From the NCBI RefSeq assembly GCF_024298845.1, contig NZ_CP101156.1, positions 806,001 to 870,000 of the forward strand: 64,000 bases of DNA. Reading direction: 5' to 3'. Shown here piece by piece: positions 45,295 through 53,492 of the stretch. The DNA comes from Natronosalvus amylolyticus. Lineage in GTDB: Archaea; Halobacteriota; Halobacteria; Halobacteriales; Natrialbaceae. Both the position numbers and the translations under genes were made by a program. Each line of letters starts with the position of its first letter. Within the stretch, counting starts at the first letter, position 1. The notes below the pieces were generated by a model. That model saw nothing but the letters and a program-made list of their open reading frames with translations. It did no database searches and had not been told where the DNA came from.

Positions 45295-46561
45295 CGCCAC
45301 GCTTCTCGCTGTTTTCGAGTGACTCCGAATCGAGAATGTCGACCATTGCGTCGACGAACGACCACACGTCGTGGAATCCAATATACAGCGGTGATGGACA
45401 CACGCGGACGACGTCGGGTGGTCGAACGTCCACGATGTATCCTCGCCCACGGAGGGCGTCGCCGAGGGCATACGCGCAGTCGTGCTCGAGAGCGACGTGA
45501 CCACCTCGCTCGGCCGGCGCTCGAGGCGAACCGATACGTACTCCCCGCTGTGCGAGTCGTTCGTCAGAGAGCGCGATGAGATACTCGGTCAGGGCGATCG
45601 ATTTCTCTCTAATGGCCGCCATGCCGACCTCCTCGAGCACCGACAGTGCGCCGTCGAGTGGGGCGGCGGCAAATATAGGAACCGTTCCGATCTGCCAGGC
45701 CCCAGCCGATTGTGCAGGTGTGTACTCGAGTGCCATCTCGAACTGCGTCTCTTTGTCGTGGCCCCACCACCCGGCGAGTGCTGGCGTGACTCCGTGGTGT
45801 CGTTCGTTGACGTACAGCCCGGCAACTGCACCCGGTCCGGCGTTGACGTATTTGTAGTGACACCAGACGGCAAAGTCGACGTCGAGTGCGTGCAAGTCGT
45901 GTGGAACGGCTCCTACGGAGTGTGCCAGATCGAATCCCGCAAACGCGCCGTACTCGTGAGCGATCTTCGTGAGGGTCTCGATATCGAAAAGTTGTCCGCT
46001 GCGGTACAGTATCGACGGGAAAAAGAGGATTGCCACGGTCGAATCCATCGCTTCACGGACATCGTCTTCCGAGATCGTTCGCCCGTCGTCGCTCTCGACG
46101 ACGACCAGGTGTTCGTCAGGGTCGAGGCCACGAGCTCGAAGTTGTGAGCGGATCGCGTAGTGATCGGTCGGAAAATCGAGTTCGTTGACGACGACTTTAG
46201 TACCGTCGGCATGGTCGAGGAACGTCCCGATGAGGGTGTGGATATTCACCGTGGTCGAGTTGCCGACGACCACTTCGTCCCCGTTCGCGCCGACGAGGTC
46301 GGCGACGCGATCACCCAGTCGCTCGCCGTACCAGAACCACGGTGGATTCGCCTCGGTCCAGCCACGAATGCCGAGCGTGCGCCACTCCTCGATGACGTGC
46401 TCGAGGGCGGCGACCGATTCGACACTCGCCGGTCCAAGGGAGTTACCATCGAGATACCACTCGTCGGGCAGGTCGAATCGTTCTCGTAGCGAGGATAACG
46501 GATCTTCGTCGTCGAGCGTTTCCGCCGCTGTCGCTGTCGCGTCGATCCCATCGATGTCCAT
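45287..46561 (-). CDS. kynU: Kynureninase
   Basis: This 424-aa PLP enzyme cleaves kynurenine to anthranilate and alanine in tryptophan breakdown. The PLP lysine is K237 in WCHYKYVNAGPG, the cofactor Asp is D211 in GFDLAHSVGA, and early family parts are YLDGNSLGP and IRGWTE. Length fits the family (about 415-465). Start 46561 (MDIDGI) is preferred; an ATG at 46591 would add ten residues. No other kynurenine-pathway gene is adjacent. Divergent from the esterase. Confidence 0.94.
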   Translation of the reverse strand: MDIDGIDATATAAETLDDEDPLSSLRERFDLPDEWYLDGNSLGPASVESVAALEHVIEEWRTLGIRGWTEANPPWFWYGERLGDRVADLVGANGDEVVVGNSTTVNIHTLIGTFLDHADGTKVVVNELDFPTDHYAIRSQLRARGLDPDEHLVVVESDDGRTISEDDVREAMDSTVAILFFPSILYRSGQLFDIETLTKIAHEYGAFAGFDLAHSVGAVPHDLHALDVDFAVWCHYKYVNAGPGAVAGLYVNERHHGVTPALAGWWGHDKETQFEMALEYTPAQSAGAWQIGTVPIFAAAPLDGALSVLEEVGMAAIREKSIALTEYLIALSDERLAQRGVRIGSPRAPAERGGHVALEHDCAYALGDALRGRGYIVDVRPPDVVRVCPSPLYIGFHDVWSFVDAMVDILDSESLENSEKRGVT

Positions 46562-46615
46562 ACACACCCGTTCGGAGCCACCGACATTCATCTTTACGCC
46601 CCGGCAAGGGAGTCT

Positions 46616-47566
46616 ATGGAACCATCGACGCTTCGAACTCCACTCGATGCGGAGGTCCAGACGCTGCTCGAGGAGCCGACATATCGAACGCTTCCTCCCT
46701 GGCACACCCTCTCGGTGGATGGCGCACGGAAACTCGAGGATACCGTGTTCGGCGGAGAGCCCACACGGCCACTTCCCATGGTGCGGGACACGACAATCTC
46801 CGGGCCGGCAACCGAAATCCCGGTTCGGCTGTACTACGGATCGACCGATAATTCACTACCCGTGTTGCTCTTCTTTCACGGCGGCGGGTGGACGCTCGGC
46901 ACGCTCGATTCGGCCGACGATATCTGTCGCGAACTTGCCTCTCGTACCAACTCACTTGTCGTCTCCGTCGCCTATCGACTCGCCCCCGAACACCCGTTTC
47001 CGGCCGCGCTCGAGGACGCCATTGCAGCGCTCGAGTGGCTAGAAACTGTGGCCGACGGTATCGGCGGAGACAGTACCCGAATCGGTGTCTGTGGCTCGAG
47101 CGCCGGTGGGAATCTTGCAGGGGCACTCGCTCGATGGGACGCGAACCGGAAGTCACCAACAATCCTCCAGCAAGCCCTTTTGTATCCGATCACGAACCAC
47201 TCCTTCGAGACGGATTCCTACGACGAACAGGCCGATGGCCCGTTACTGACGCGGAAGGATATGCGCTGGTTCTGGAACCAGTACCTTCGACATCCGGTCG
47301 ATGGGGAAAATCCGTACGTATCCATACTCCAGGGCGATCACGTCGGCCTGCCAACGACGACGGTCGTCACCTGTGGCCACGACCCACTTCGTGACGAGGG
47401 CCTCGCCTACGCTCAGCGTCTCGGGGAAAGCGGAGTGTCCGTACGGAGCCAACACCATCCCTCGCTGTCACATGGTGCACTGAGTCTCGCAGACTCGGTT
47501 GCGATGGCGGATCAGGCGATGGACGACCTGACGGGGGTGATTCGAGCGAATTGGGGACTCGAATGA
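46616..47566 (+). CDS. Alpha/beta hydrolase (hormone-sensitive-lipase-type esterase)
   Basis: This 316-aa protein has the HGGG oxyanion motif (88-91), nucleophile S162 in GSSAGG, probable acid D256 in GHDPLRDEG and catalytic H286 in LSHGALS. It therefore belongs to the HSL/acetyl-hydrolase family that cleaves short-chain esters. The kynureninase gene starts divergently 54 bases away. Kynurenine formamidase activity is tempting by neighbourhood, because some formamidases share this fold, but this is inference. Confidence 0.9.
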   Translation: MEPSTLRTPLDAEVQTLLEEPTYRTLPPWHTLSVDGARKLEDTVFGGEPTRPLPMVRDTTISGPATEIPVRLYYGSTDNSLPVLLFFHGGGWTLGTLDSADDICRELASRTNSLVVSVAYRLAPEHPFPAALEDAIAALEWLETVADGIGGDSTRIGVCGSSAGGNLAGALARWDANRKSPTILQQALLYPITNHSFETDSYDEQADGPLLTRKDMRWFWNQYLRHPVDGENPYVSILQGDHVGLPTTTVVTCGHDPLRDEGLAYAQRLGESGVSVRSQHHPSLSHGALSLADSVAMADQAMDDLTGVIRANWGLE

Positions 47567-47593
47567 GGGCTCGACGAAAGGAAACCGCCTCAG

Positions 47594-47655
47594 AGTCAAG
47601 TGAATCACCCCGAGGTCAAGCCTCGGGGTATTCTCCTGTACCGCTGACAAATCTC
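47594..47655 (+). mobile_element. Solitary right end of an IS200/IS605-type element
   Basis: A perfect 8-bp hairpin CCCCGAGG-tcaag-CCTCGGGG (47608-47628) is followed by TATTCTCCTGTACCGCT. A related end with ATTCTCCTATACCGCT lies at 50716-50775. Such sequences are the 3' ends of tnpB-type elements in haloarchaea, as I recall. No transposase gene is attached here. The 332-base gap 47567-47898 holds this end, an inverted repeat at 47762-47808 and no gene. Confidence 0.5.
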
Positions 47656-47761
47656 GTCAACCTAGTCTTTCGTCGAACAACGAGTAGCAAACGACCCAGA
47701 TCTCCTCGGAAGTTGATATAGCATTATGCGATATATCTGCCCCGTACAAACCACGACCGCA

Positions 47762-47808
47762 AATGTGTGTTATTATCAAACACAGTGTCGGGGCGACAAT
47801 AACACATT
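47762..47808. repeat. Imperfect inverted repeat next to the recombinase gene
   Basis: AATGTGTGTTATTATC (47762-47777) faces GACAATAACACATT (47795-47808), an inverted pair with one mismatch and a 2-base bulge. It lies about 90 bases beyond the 3' end of the recombinase gene. It may be an attachment-site core, a terminator or chance. Confidence 0.4.
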
Positions 47809-47898
47809 GCAAATCAACCGGTACGAGGACCGAGAGACACACGGCTTAGGGGCTTCGAAAAATCACCACCCACTACTCTACACCTCGAGAACACGAAC

Positions 47899-48942
47899 TC
47901 AACAGATTGAGTAGATATTGGATTCGTACACCGTCCGGACCTGGTCACCCCAGTCGTGGGTATAGGTGTCGATGATATCGCTCGCGACGTCGCCACGAAG
48001 GTACTTTACAACGCCTCTATCACCCGTTCTATCCCGCAAATGCGTCGTGAAAAAGTGCCTGAAGTAGTGCGGCGTCACGTTTTCGCTCGCCCCACCACCG
48101 GTTCGGTACCAGCCCTGCTCTCGAGCGTGTCGTTCGACGATATACCGAATGTCGGAAGGCTCGAGACGGTGTCCCCAGTCCCCGCCTGTATCGACGAAGA
48201 GGGGGTCAGCCGGCGAAACCGGGTCAGGACGGATCGCGAGCCACTCGAGGAGGACTGTCGCAACCTCCTGATCAACGGGAATCACCGTCTCTCGCTTGCG
48301 TTTGTTCGATGCAGACCGCTTTTCTCCGTTGTAGACGGACCCGCGTGCCGGTTTCGAATCCACGTACAGCGATTGGGGCCGGCTCTCGAGGGCGACCCTG
48401 GGAGTCCAACCCAGGTCGAGGCCGAACTGATCAGCGTCGACGTGGAGGTCACGCAGATCCAGATTGCAGAGTTCACCCACACGAACGCCGGTTTTGAGCA
48501 GTGTCACGACGACTGCTCGCTCGAGTGGATGGGTAATCTCGTCGACGAAATCCCGCATTTCAGGTATCGATATCTCTCGTCGAGTCGGATTCGTGTCGAT
48601 GGATTCGCCCATCTCTTCCATGACCAGCGCCATCGGGTTCCCCTCGAAGGCTTCGACGCGCGTCATGTACTCGTAAAACCGATGGACGTAGGACGCATAC
48701 GAGGCGATTGTACTGCTCTCACGCCGCCCTCGCAACGAGTGGACCCAGGCCATACACTCTCGGCGCGTCGCGTCTGCCGGGGTCGACTCTTCTGCACGAA
48801 CGAAGGTCTCGAACTGTCGGAGTACCCGTTCGTAGGCGTCGATGGTCCGTTCGGATTTCCCGTGATAGCGTTGCTCCTCGAGGAAGTACGCGATGGGATC
48901 GTCGATAGTTGTCCCATCCTCGACGCCGGATTCAGTCGCCAT
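47899..48942 (-). CDS. Tyrosine recombinase / integrase
   Basis: This 347-aa protein has an amino-terminal SAM-like core-binding domain (residues 15-110) and a catalytic domain with R154 (TGVRVGELC), box II H292-x-x-R295 (PHYFRHFF) and the nucleophile Y327 (IDTYTH). The usual box II His/Trp of LGH appears as Asp (YLRGD), a variation to note. It is of XerC/XerD-like haloarchaeal type and probably serves an integrated element. It follows the RHH-like gene after a 2-base gap on the same strand, so both are one operon. Confidence 0.92.
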   Translation of the reverse strand: MATESGVEDGTTIDDPIAYFLEEQRYHGKSERTIDAYERVLRQFETFVRAEESTPADATRRECMAWVHSLRGRRESSTIASYASYVHRFYEYMTRVEAFEGNPMALVMEEMGESIDTNPTRREISIPEMRDFVDEITHPLERAVVVTLLKTGVRVGELCNLDLRDLHVDADQFGLDLGWTPRVALESRPQSLYVDSKPARGSVYNGEKRSASNKRKRETVIPVDQEVATVLLEWLAIRPDPVSPADPLFVDTGGDWGHRLEPSDIRYIVERHAREQGWYRTGGGASENVTPHYFRHFFTTHLRDRTGDRGVVKYLRGDVASDIIDTYTHDWGDQVRTVYESNIYSIC

Positions 48943-48944
48943 CG

Positions 48945-49370
48945 TCAGACATCACCGCCAACGTAAATGTACCCGCCATCGCGCCCGCTGTATCGAACCT
49001 GGTCCTGGCTTTGTAGCGAATCGAGCGCATCCTCGAGTTGTGTTTCGATATCGTCACTGACCGCCTCGAGGAGTTCATTCCAGGAGTATGTTTCTGAACG
49101 AAGCAACTCGAGGACCTGTGTTTCGAGACCGCTACCCCCAGGGGTAGCGTCCGGAGAAGGGGGTTGCTCAGATGACGACTCGAACCCATTTCGACCCGCT
49201 TGTACCATACTTCTGACAAACTCACTTTGGCTCATATCGAGATCCTCAGCGTGTGATTCCCAGGCTTCTTTCTGGTAGGCAGGGACGTACGTTCTGACGA
49301 CGACAGTCTCCGTGTCGGGATCGTCGGGCATGGATGAGAGTTCTAACTCCGTGACCTTCACTTTTGCCAT
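48945..49370 (-). CDS. Ribbon-helix-helix-like DNA-binding protein coupled to the recombinase
   Basis: This 141-aa protein has an Arc/MetJ-like segment at residues 22-60 (ETVVVRTYVPAYQKEAW, LDMSQSEFVRSMVQAG), a Ser/Pro/Gly linker and a carboxy-terminal winged-helix-like part (SWNELLEAV, LEDALDSLQSQDQVRY, DGGYIYVG). From memory, proteins of this layout often precede haloarchaeal integrases. A perfect palindrome between its TATA box and start suggests it represses itself and the recombinase. It could also be a directionality or accessory factor for recombination. Confidence 0.85.
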   Translation of the reverse strand: MAKVKVTELELSSMPDDPDTETVVVRTYVPAYQKEAWESHAEDLDMSQSEFVRSMVQAGRNGFESSSEQPPSPDATPGGSGLETQVLELLRSETYSWNELLEAVSDDIETQLEDALDSLQSQDQVRYSGRDGGYIYVGGDV

Positions 49371-49374
49371 GATT

Positions 49375-49404
49375 CGAGATAAAAGACCTTATCTCGATTT
49401 ATAG
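49375..49404 (-). promoter_or_regulatory. Palindromic operator and TATA box of the RHH/recombinase operon
   Basis: CGAGATAA-aagacc-TTATCTCG (49375-49396) is a perfect inverted repeat with 8-bp arms. It is five bases from the ATG (49370) and directly next to a TATA-like CCTATAAAT on the minus strand (about 49396-49404), which is about 30 bases from the start. A protein bound here would block transcription initiation. Confidence 0.65.
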
Positions 49405-49746
49405 GACCACACAACGAAGCTAACTAGACCCATTAGTCGGGATATCGTGTATAAAATGACTGCGAGTCGAGATACAATTCATTCAAAGGTAAGTATGCCA
49501 GTTGAGATATTATTTAGATTGTAATCACAAGACGTTCGAGAGCAGAAACCCAGGCACAGGTCAGGTTTGTGTGCTTGGGCTTGTTGACAGCAAAAGCGAG
49601 CGTCGCTCACTGCGGCCAGACCGTTCCCTGTACTAGCGGAATTATCTGAAAATCCTCATAACGCACGTGACGATGAATATCCCTGTATAGCGGTCCTGGA
49701 AAACGAGCTAATTTCTCCCTGTACCCAGGAACGACTTCCAACGATC

Positions 49747-49830
49747 TATAGTAGCCAGTGACTCGATTTACACACCTATCGCGACGCTGTATTGCGATAG
49801 GGTGTGCAATGACGTTCACTGGCTACTGTA
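49747..49830 (+). repeat. 84-bp hairpin element (MITE-like), copy B
   Basis: TATAGTAGCCAGTGA at the left and TTCACTGGCTACTGTA at the right form the outer stem; CACACCTATCGC and GCGATAGGGTGTG form the inner one. It is the same length and orientation as copy A, with high identity over its whole length. It is in the gene-free region behind the recombinase operon's promoter. Confidence 0.85.
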
Positions 49831-49847
49831 GTGGCTTCCCAACCAGT

Positions 49848-49893
49848 ATCCGTGGGTGAATGCAAGCGGTGCGATTCGATTTTACCCACGGAT
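49848..49893. repeat. Perfect 10-bp inverted repeat with 26-base loop
   Basis: ATCCGTGGGT (49848-49857) and ACCCACGGAT (49884-49893) are exact inverted copies. The right arm runs straight into the 18-bp dispersed motif. The structure starts 17 bases after hairpin element B. It may be a terminus of an unrelated insertion sequence. Confidence 0.55.
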
Positions 49894-49910
49894 CGACGCT
49901 TGACGGAGTA
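49893..49910. repeat. Copy 2 of the dispersed 18-bp motif
   Basis: TCGACGCTTGACGGAGTA is identical to the copy at 53458-53475 and differs by one base from that at 169-186. Here it abuts a perfect inverted repeat. Confidence 0.5.
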
Positions 49911-50260
49911 GAGTCGAGCGGACATTACCCACGACGATTGACCGTGTTGGCAGGCCGACTGTTTCGAAAACTGTCGCCTGGTAACTCACGAAAGTCCATC
50001 GTTCGGGAGATTCTGGAACGGTGTGTGACCGCCTCAGAAGGCCCTGAAGGCGGTTGGTGCAACCAAGGGCCCCCGTGGCTGATAAAACGAAAAAAACGGT
50101 ACTACTGACTAATACGGGATACTGCCGCCTCCCCCCGGTGATTGGCCTCACGGCGTCGACAATCATCGGGAAACAGTTACACAAACCGTATGAGAGGGTT
50201 CAGGAGATCGTACTCGAGAGAAACGGTGAGGGTCTGTGAAAGGCGAGCTCGAGCAACCCA

Positions 50261-50284
50261 GCTCGTGGCGCTATCGCCACGAGC
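50261..50284. repeat. 10-bp hairpin in the accessory region
   Basis: GCTCGTGGCG-ctat-CGCCACGAGC is a perfect stem with a four-base loop. No gene ends directly before it, so a terminator role is not obvious; it may be part of a decayed mobile element. Confidence 0.5.
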
Positions 50285-50715
50285 GTTCGGTCGCCACTGT
50301 GGACGTCCGGGTGCTGCCGGGGTGTTTCGAAATGATTGACACGGCGTTTCTGAGCGTTCGTAGTCCGGCAGCCGTTCACGGGTTGCAGTGGTGGCTCGCT
50401 TGGACTCTTGTGCCGTTGAGGACCGTTTCTGAGCGCATAGGCGGGCCCTACAGTGGCGGTTCGATCACCCCAACTATCGGGGGAAGGCCTCTCGTTGGGT
50501 GTCCGTACGCATTCAACTCGCGATAGGGAAACCCAAAAACAATCAGCCACAGTGACCGTTGTGACCACGAAGGTATTTGTGATGGTGAACGTCGATGTGA
50601 TAGTCCAGTCGCTCCGCTACCTGTTGTGTCGGGTATACAGCGTAGCGGTGACTGTACTCAATCGCCGTCTCTTGAGTAGAGATGTGTGCACGAAATGGTC
50701 TGTATCCCTGCCTTT

Positions 50716-50775
50716 GTGATTCAACCTCGGGGGCAAGTCCCGGGCTATTCTCCTATACCGCTTGTAAACCGCCTG
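50716..50775 (+). mobile_element. Second solitary IS200/IS605-type right end
   Basis: GATTCAACCTCGGGGGCAAG..CCCGGGCTATTCTCC (written in two parts) followed by TATACCGCT matches the end at 47594-47655 in hairpin layout and in ATTCTCCT(A/G)TACCGCT. The stem is imperfect (one U-G type pair). No intact tnpB lies upstream, although about 500 bases of non-coding sequence there could be its remains. Confidence 0.45.
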
Positions 50776-51674
50776 AAAACGAAGCCAGTTACGTCCCGTG
50801 GCTGTGGGAGATTACGATAGCTCAGAGCCAGTCGTTGAACGACCACCTGTTTGTCGGGACGACGTGAGGTGTGGGGCGTGATAATACGCCTGTCGAGATA
50901 GGTCGGTTCATCCCACTCGTGGGCCGACCATGTGGCGGTGACCCGTAGACATTGAGACGACGGAGTGGCTATACCGTTGTTTCACTCGACGTCGAAATTC
51001 CCAGACGAGTTCGGCTGTGGGCTCGAGGAAGAGGGCCGTAGAAACCCCATAATCGACTAGTCAGCAGTGATTCATCGCTCCCGAGTACCCTCCCAAACGT
51101 CGGCGTGTACGCCGCCAACCGCTATCGGTTTGGTCCACACGCGTAGGCCTGAGGAGCCACTGAGTACCCTCTCAACCGCCGACCGATGTGTGAAACGGAA
51201 GAACCGCAATCGGTTTTACGTATCCGTTCAGGCTTGGCAAAGCACTGAAGCACTGAAACACACCCATGACCGTCGTGTTCCCGTACCCAACGTCGGTGGC
51301 CATCGTCTCAATTGTAAAGAGTGGGTATTGGTGAATCACGAGATGGATCTGACTTTTGGAGAATTCACCTCGCTCGAGGCATCCCGGAAACAGTGGTTAC
51401 CACACCCTCGAGACATCCAGTGATATCGAATCAGCTGGACGCGCTCAAAAGGACAACGAGCTACTACACCGTGACGCACTATAGCGATTCACCCCCTCCG
51501 CGGAGAGCGGTAGTAGCCCGAAAGCACATAGTAAATTCGTTGTTAGTGGTAGCTATTAGCCGGTTGAAATCTACCTTGTAAACCATATCTCGCTATACTA
51601 AATAGGCATGCTATCTGGCCAAAAAGACCGGAAATCAGAACCTAACAATGAGGGTGTCTATCCACACACAGGAC

Positions 51675-52685
51675 ATGACTCCGCCGCGGGACGCGTCACT
51701 CGTCTACGTCGGGTGTACCGCCCCAGCCAAAGCCGTTCTCGAAACGCTCATCGACCACGAGTATCCCATCGAGGCCGTGGTCACCATCGGTCCGGAGATG
51801 GCTCGAGCAAACAGCGTTTCCGGCTACGCCTCACTCGAGGGTGTAGCAAGCGAGCACGACATCCGGGTGTACCAGCCCCAGGGATACTCGATGGAAGATT
51901 CGGCCGACCTCGATTTCTTCCAGACGGTCGACCCGGACCTCCTCGTCGTCAACGGGTGGCAACGACTCATTCCTGAGTCAATACTCGAGACCGCAACCTA
52001 CGGCGCACTCGGCAACCACGGGAGCGCGTTCGGGTTGCCAAAAGGCAGGGGGCGCTCACCGCTCAACTGGTCACTGATCGAAGACCGGGACCGATTTTTG
52101 CTTTCGGTTATCCACCTGGACCCCGGTGCAGATTCGGGCGACGTCCTTCTCACACGCAAGTTCGACATCACCGGTTTCGATACCATCGAAACCCTGTATT
52201 ACAAGGTCACGCTCTTACTCGAGGAAATGCTCCTCGAGGTGGTGCCACAGATACTGGCTGGGACGCTCGAACGAGCGCCTCAGCGTGGAACGCCAACCTA
52301 CTATCCGAAGCGCAATCCAGAAGACGGAGAGATCGATTGGCGCAACGGCACCAGGTCGATTTACAATCTCGTCCGGGCGGTGGCCGACCCGTATCCAGGG
52401 GCGTTCACGTTTGCGGATGACCAGCAGGTGATGATCTGGGAGGCGATCCCGTTCTCGAGTGATATTGCAGTGGACGCGCCCGCAGGAACCATCGTCGCCG
52501 TCTTCTGGACCGACGAGTTCGTCGTCGCAACGGGAGATGGGACGGTGCTCGTCCGTAACTGGGACGCAGACGACTGGACACCGACAGAGGGCAGTCAGTT
52601 CGACACGCCAAGCGCTCCCCCAACGGATCGTATCGACAGCCAAGACCATCACACGAATCTCTCGAGCACCACCGACGATGCCTGA
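51675..52685 (+). CDS. Formyltransferase-family protein (ArnA/Fmt-like fold)
   Basis: This protein of about 336 aa has the formyl-transferase Rossmann domain with HGSAFGLPKGRGRSPLNW near residues 115-132 and the catalytic Asp D153 in GADSGDVL. A carboxy-terminal part resembles the Fmt/ArnA C domain (TYYPKRNPEDGEIDWR, NLVRAVADPYPGAFTF). In ArnA and Fmt an Asn sits two residues before the His. Here that place is Gly and an Asn is adjacent instead (GNHGS), so the active site is altered. Likely substrate is an amino-sugar nucleotide for surface glycans, by analogy. Start at 51675 or 51648. Overlaps the next gene by eight bases. Confidence 0.87.
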   Translation: MTPPRDASLVYVGCTAPAKAVLETLIDHEYPIEAVVTIGPEMARANSVSGYASLEGVASEHDIRVYQPQGYSMEDSADLDFFQTVDPDLLVVNGWQRLIPESILETATYGALGNHGSAFGLPKGRGRSPLNWSLIEDRDRFLLSVIHLDPGADSGDVLLTRKFDITGFDTIETLYYKVTLLLEEMLLEVVPQILAGTLERAPQRGTPTYYPKRNPEDGEIDWRNGTRSIYNLVRAVADPYPGAFTFADDQQVMIWEAIPFSSDIAVDAPAGTIVAVFWTDEFVVATGDGTVLVRNWDADDWTPTEGSQFDTPSAPPTDRIDSQDHHTNLSSTTDDA

Positions 52686-53388
52686 ACTCGCTGCACTCGG
52701 TCGGTTGTCCTACACGTTTGGAGAGTACGAGCAACTCCTCCAGTCATTGCTGGCCGATGGCTTCTCGTTTATCCCGTTCAAGGGATCGGTCGACGACGAC
52801 GAAATCGTCCTTCGCCACGACGTGGACCTCTCACCTGCACGAGCACTCGAGATGGCGAAAATCGAAGCGGCGATGGATATCCAGGCGACGTACTGCGTGC
52901 TCGTTACGACGCCGGTGTACAATTTACTCGAGGTGACGAACGCGTCGATTTTACACGAGATTCAGGCACTTGGCCACGACGTCGCGCTCCATTTTAACAC
53001 GCACCACTACTGGTCGACACAACCGAGTGACGACGAACTGTGCACGCAAGTCCGCGCCGAGTGTGACGTTCTCGGCACCGTTCTCAACAGACACGTCGAT
53101 ATCGTTTCGTTCCATCGACCCCCCGAGTGGGTCCTCGGCGTGGATTTCGATGGCTTCGAGAACGCCTATCAGCCAGCGTATTTTTCGGCGATTACGTACC
53201 GCTCTGACTCGAGTCACAAGTGGCGAAGGCAGCCACCGTTTCCGGACGGTCGACCCGACAGGCTACAGCTGTTGACCCACCCCGGACTCTGGGGGGAGAC
53301 GCCACGTCCGATGGACGAAATCGTCGCCGGGGTGGGCGAAGAACGGCAAAATCACGTCCGGACGTATCTCGAGGGGCTGGAATCGTAG
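52678..53388 (+). CDS. NodB-like polysaccharide deacetylase-family protein
   Basis: This 236-aa protein shows parts of the carbohydrate esterase 4 fold: VLRHDVDLSP (H47, D48, D50) as motif 1, HFNTHHYW (H105, H109) in the place of the zinc His pair, and SFHRPPEW as motif 3. No signal peptide, so it acts inside the cell. It overlaps the formyltransferase gene by eight bases; the pair probably removes an acyl group from, and formylates, an amino sugar of a surface glycan. That reaction order is inference. The ATG at 52678 lies within the upstream gene's end. Confidence 0.85.
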   Translation: MPELAALGRLSYTFGEYEQLLQSLLADGFSFIPFKGSVDDDEIVLRHDVDLSPARALEMAKIEAAMDIQATYCVLVTTPVYNLLEVTNASILHEIQALGHDVALHFNTHHYWSTQPSDDELCTQVRAECDVLGTVLNRHVDIVSFHRPPEWVLGVDFDGFENAYQPAYFSAITYRSDSSHKWRRQPPFPDGRPDRLQLLTHPGLWGETPRPMDEIVAGVGEERQNHVRTYLEGLES

Positions 53389-53457
53389 CGGAAGACAGGT
53401 GCCTGAGTTGTTCATCACGCCTGAACGTGGAACGAAAAAATGGGATCGGCTCACACC

Positions 53458-53475
53458 TCGACGCTTGACGGAGTA
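53458..53475. repeat. Copy 3 of the dispersed 18-bp motif
   Basis: TCGACGCTTGACGGAGTA, identical to copy 2. It lies in the 104-base gap between the deacetylase gene and the convergent HisG-like gene, 18 bases from the latter's stop. Confidence 0.5.
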
Positions 53476-53492
53476 CAAAGCGAGTGAGTCGA

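Larger units (their letters stand above)
49371..51647. other. 2.3-kb accessory region without convincing genes
   Basis: Frames longer than 60 codons exist but none shows haloarchaeal codon preference, a recognisable domain or a plausible start. The region holds the RHH operator, hairpin element copy B (49747-49830), an inverted repeat (49848-49893), one 18-bp dispersed motif, a 10-bp hairpin (50261-50284) and a solitary IS end (50716-50775). Short direct repeats GAGTACCCTC(C/T)CAA occur at 51083 and 51162. It looks like a graveyard of mobile elements. Confidence 0.7.

Noticed and set aside
49860-50526. Frames of 60-120 codons in the gene-free accessory region
   Set aside because: No domain, no acidic bias, no supported starts, and several run across inverted repeats.
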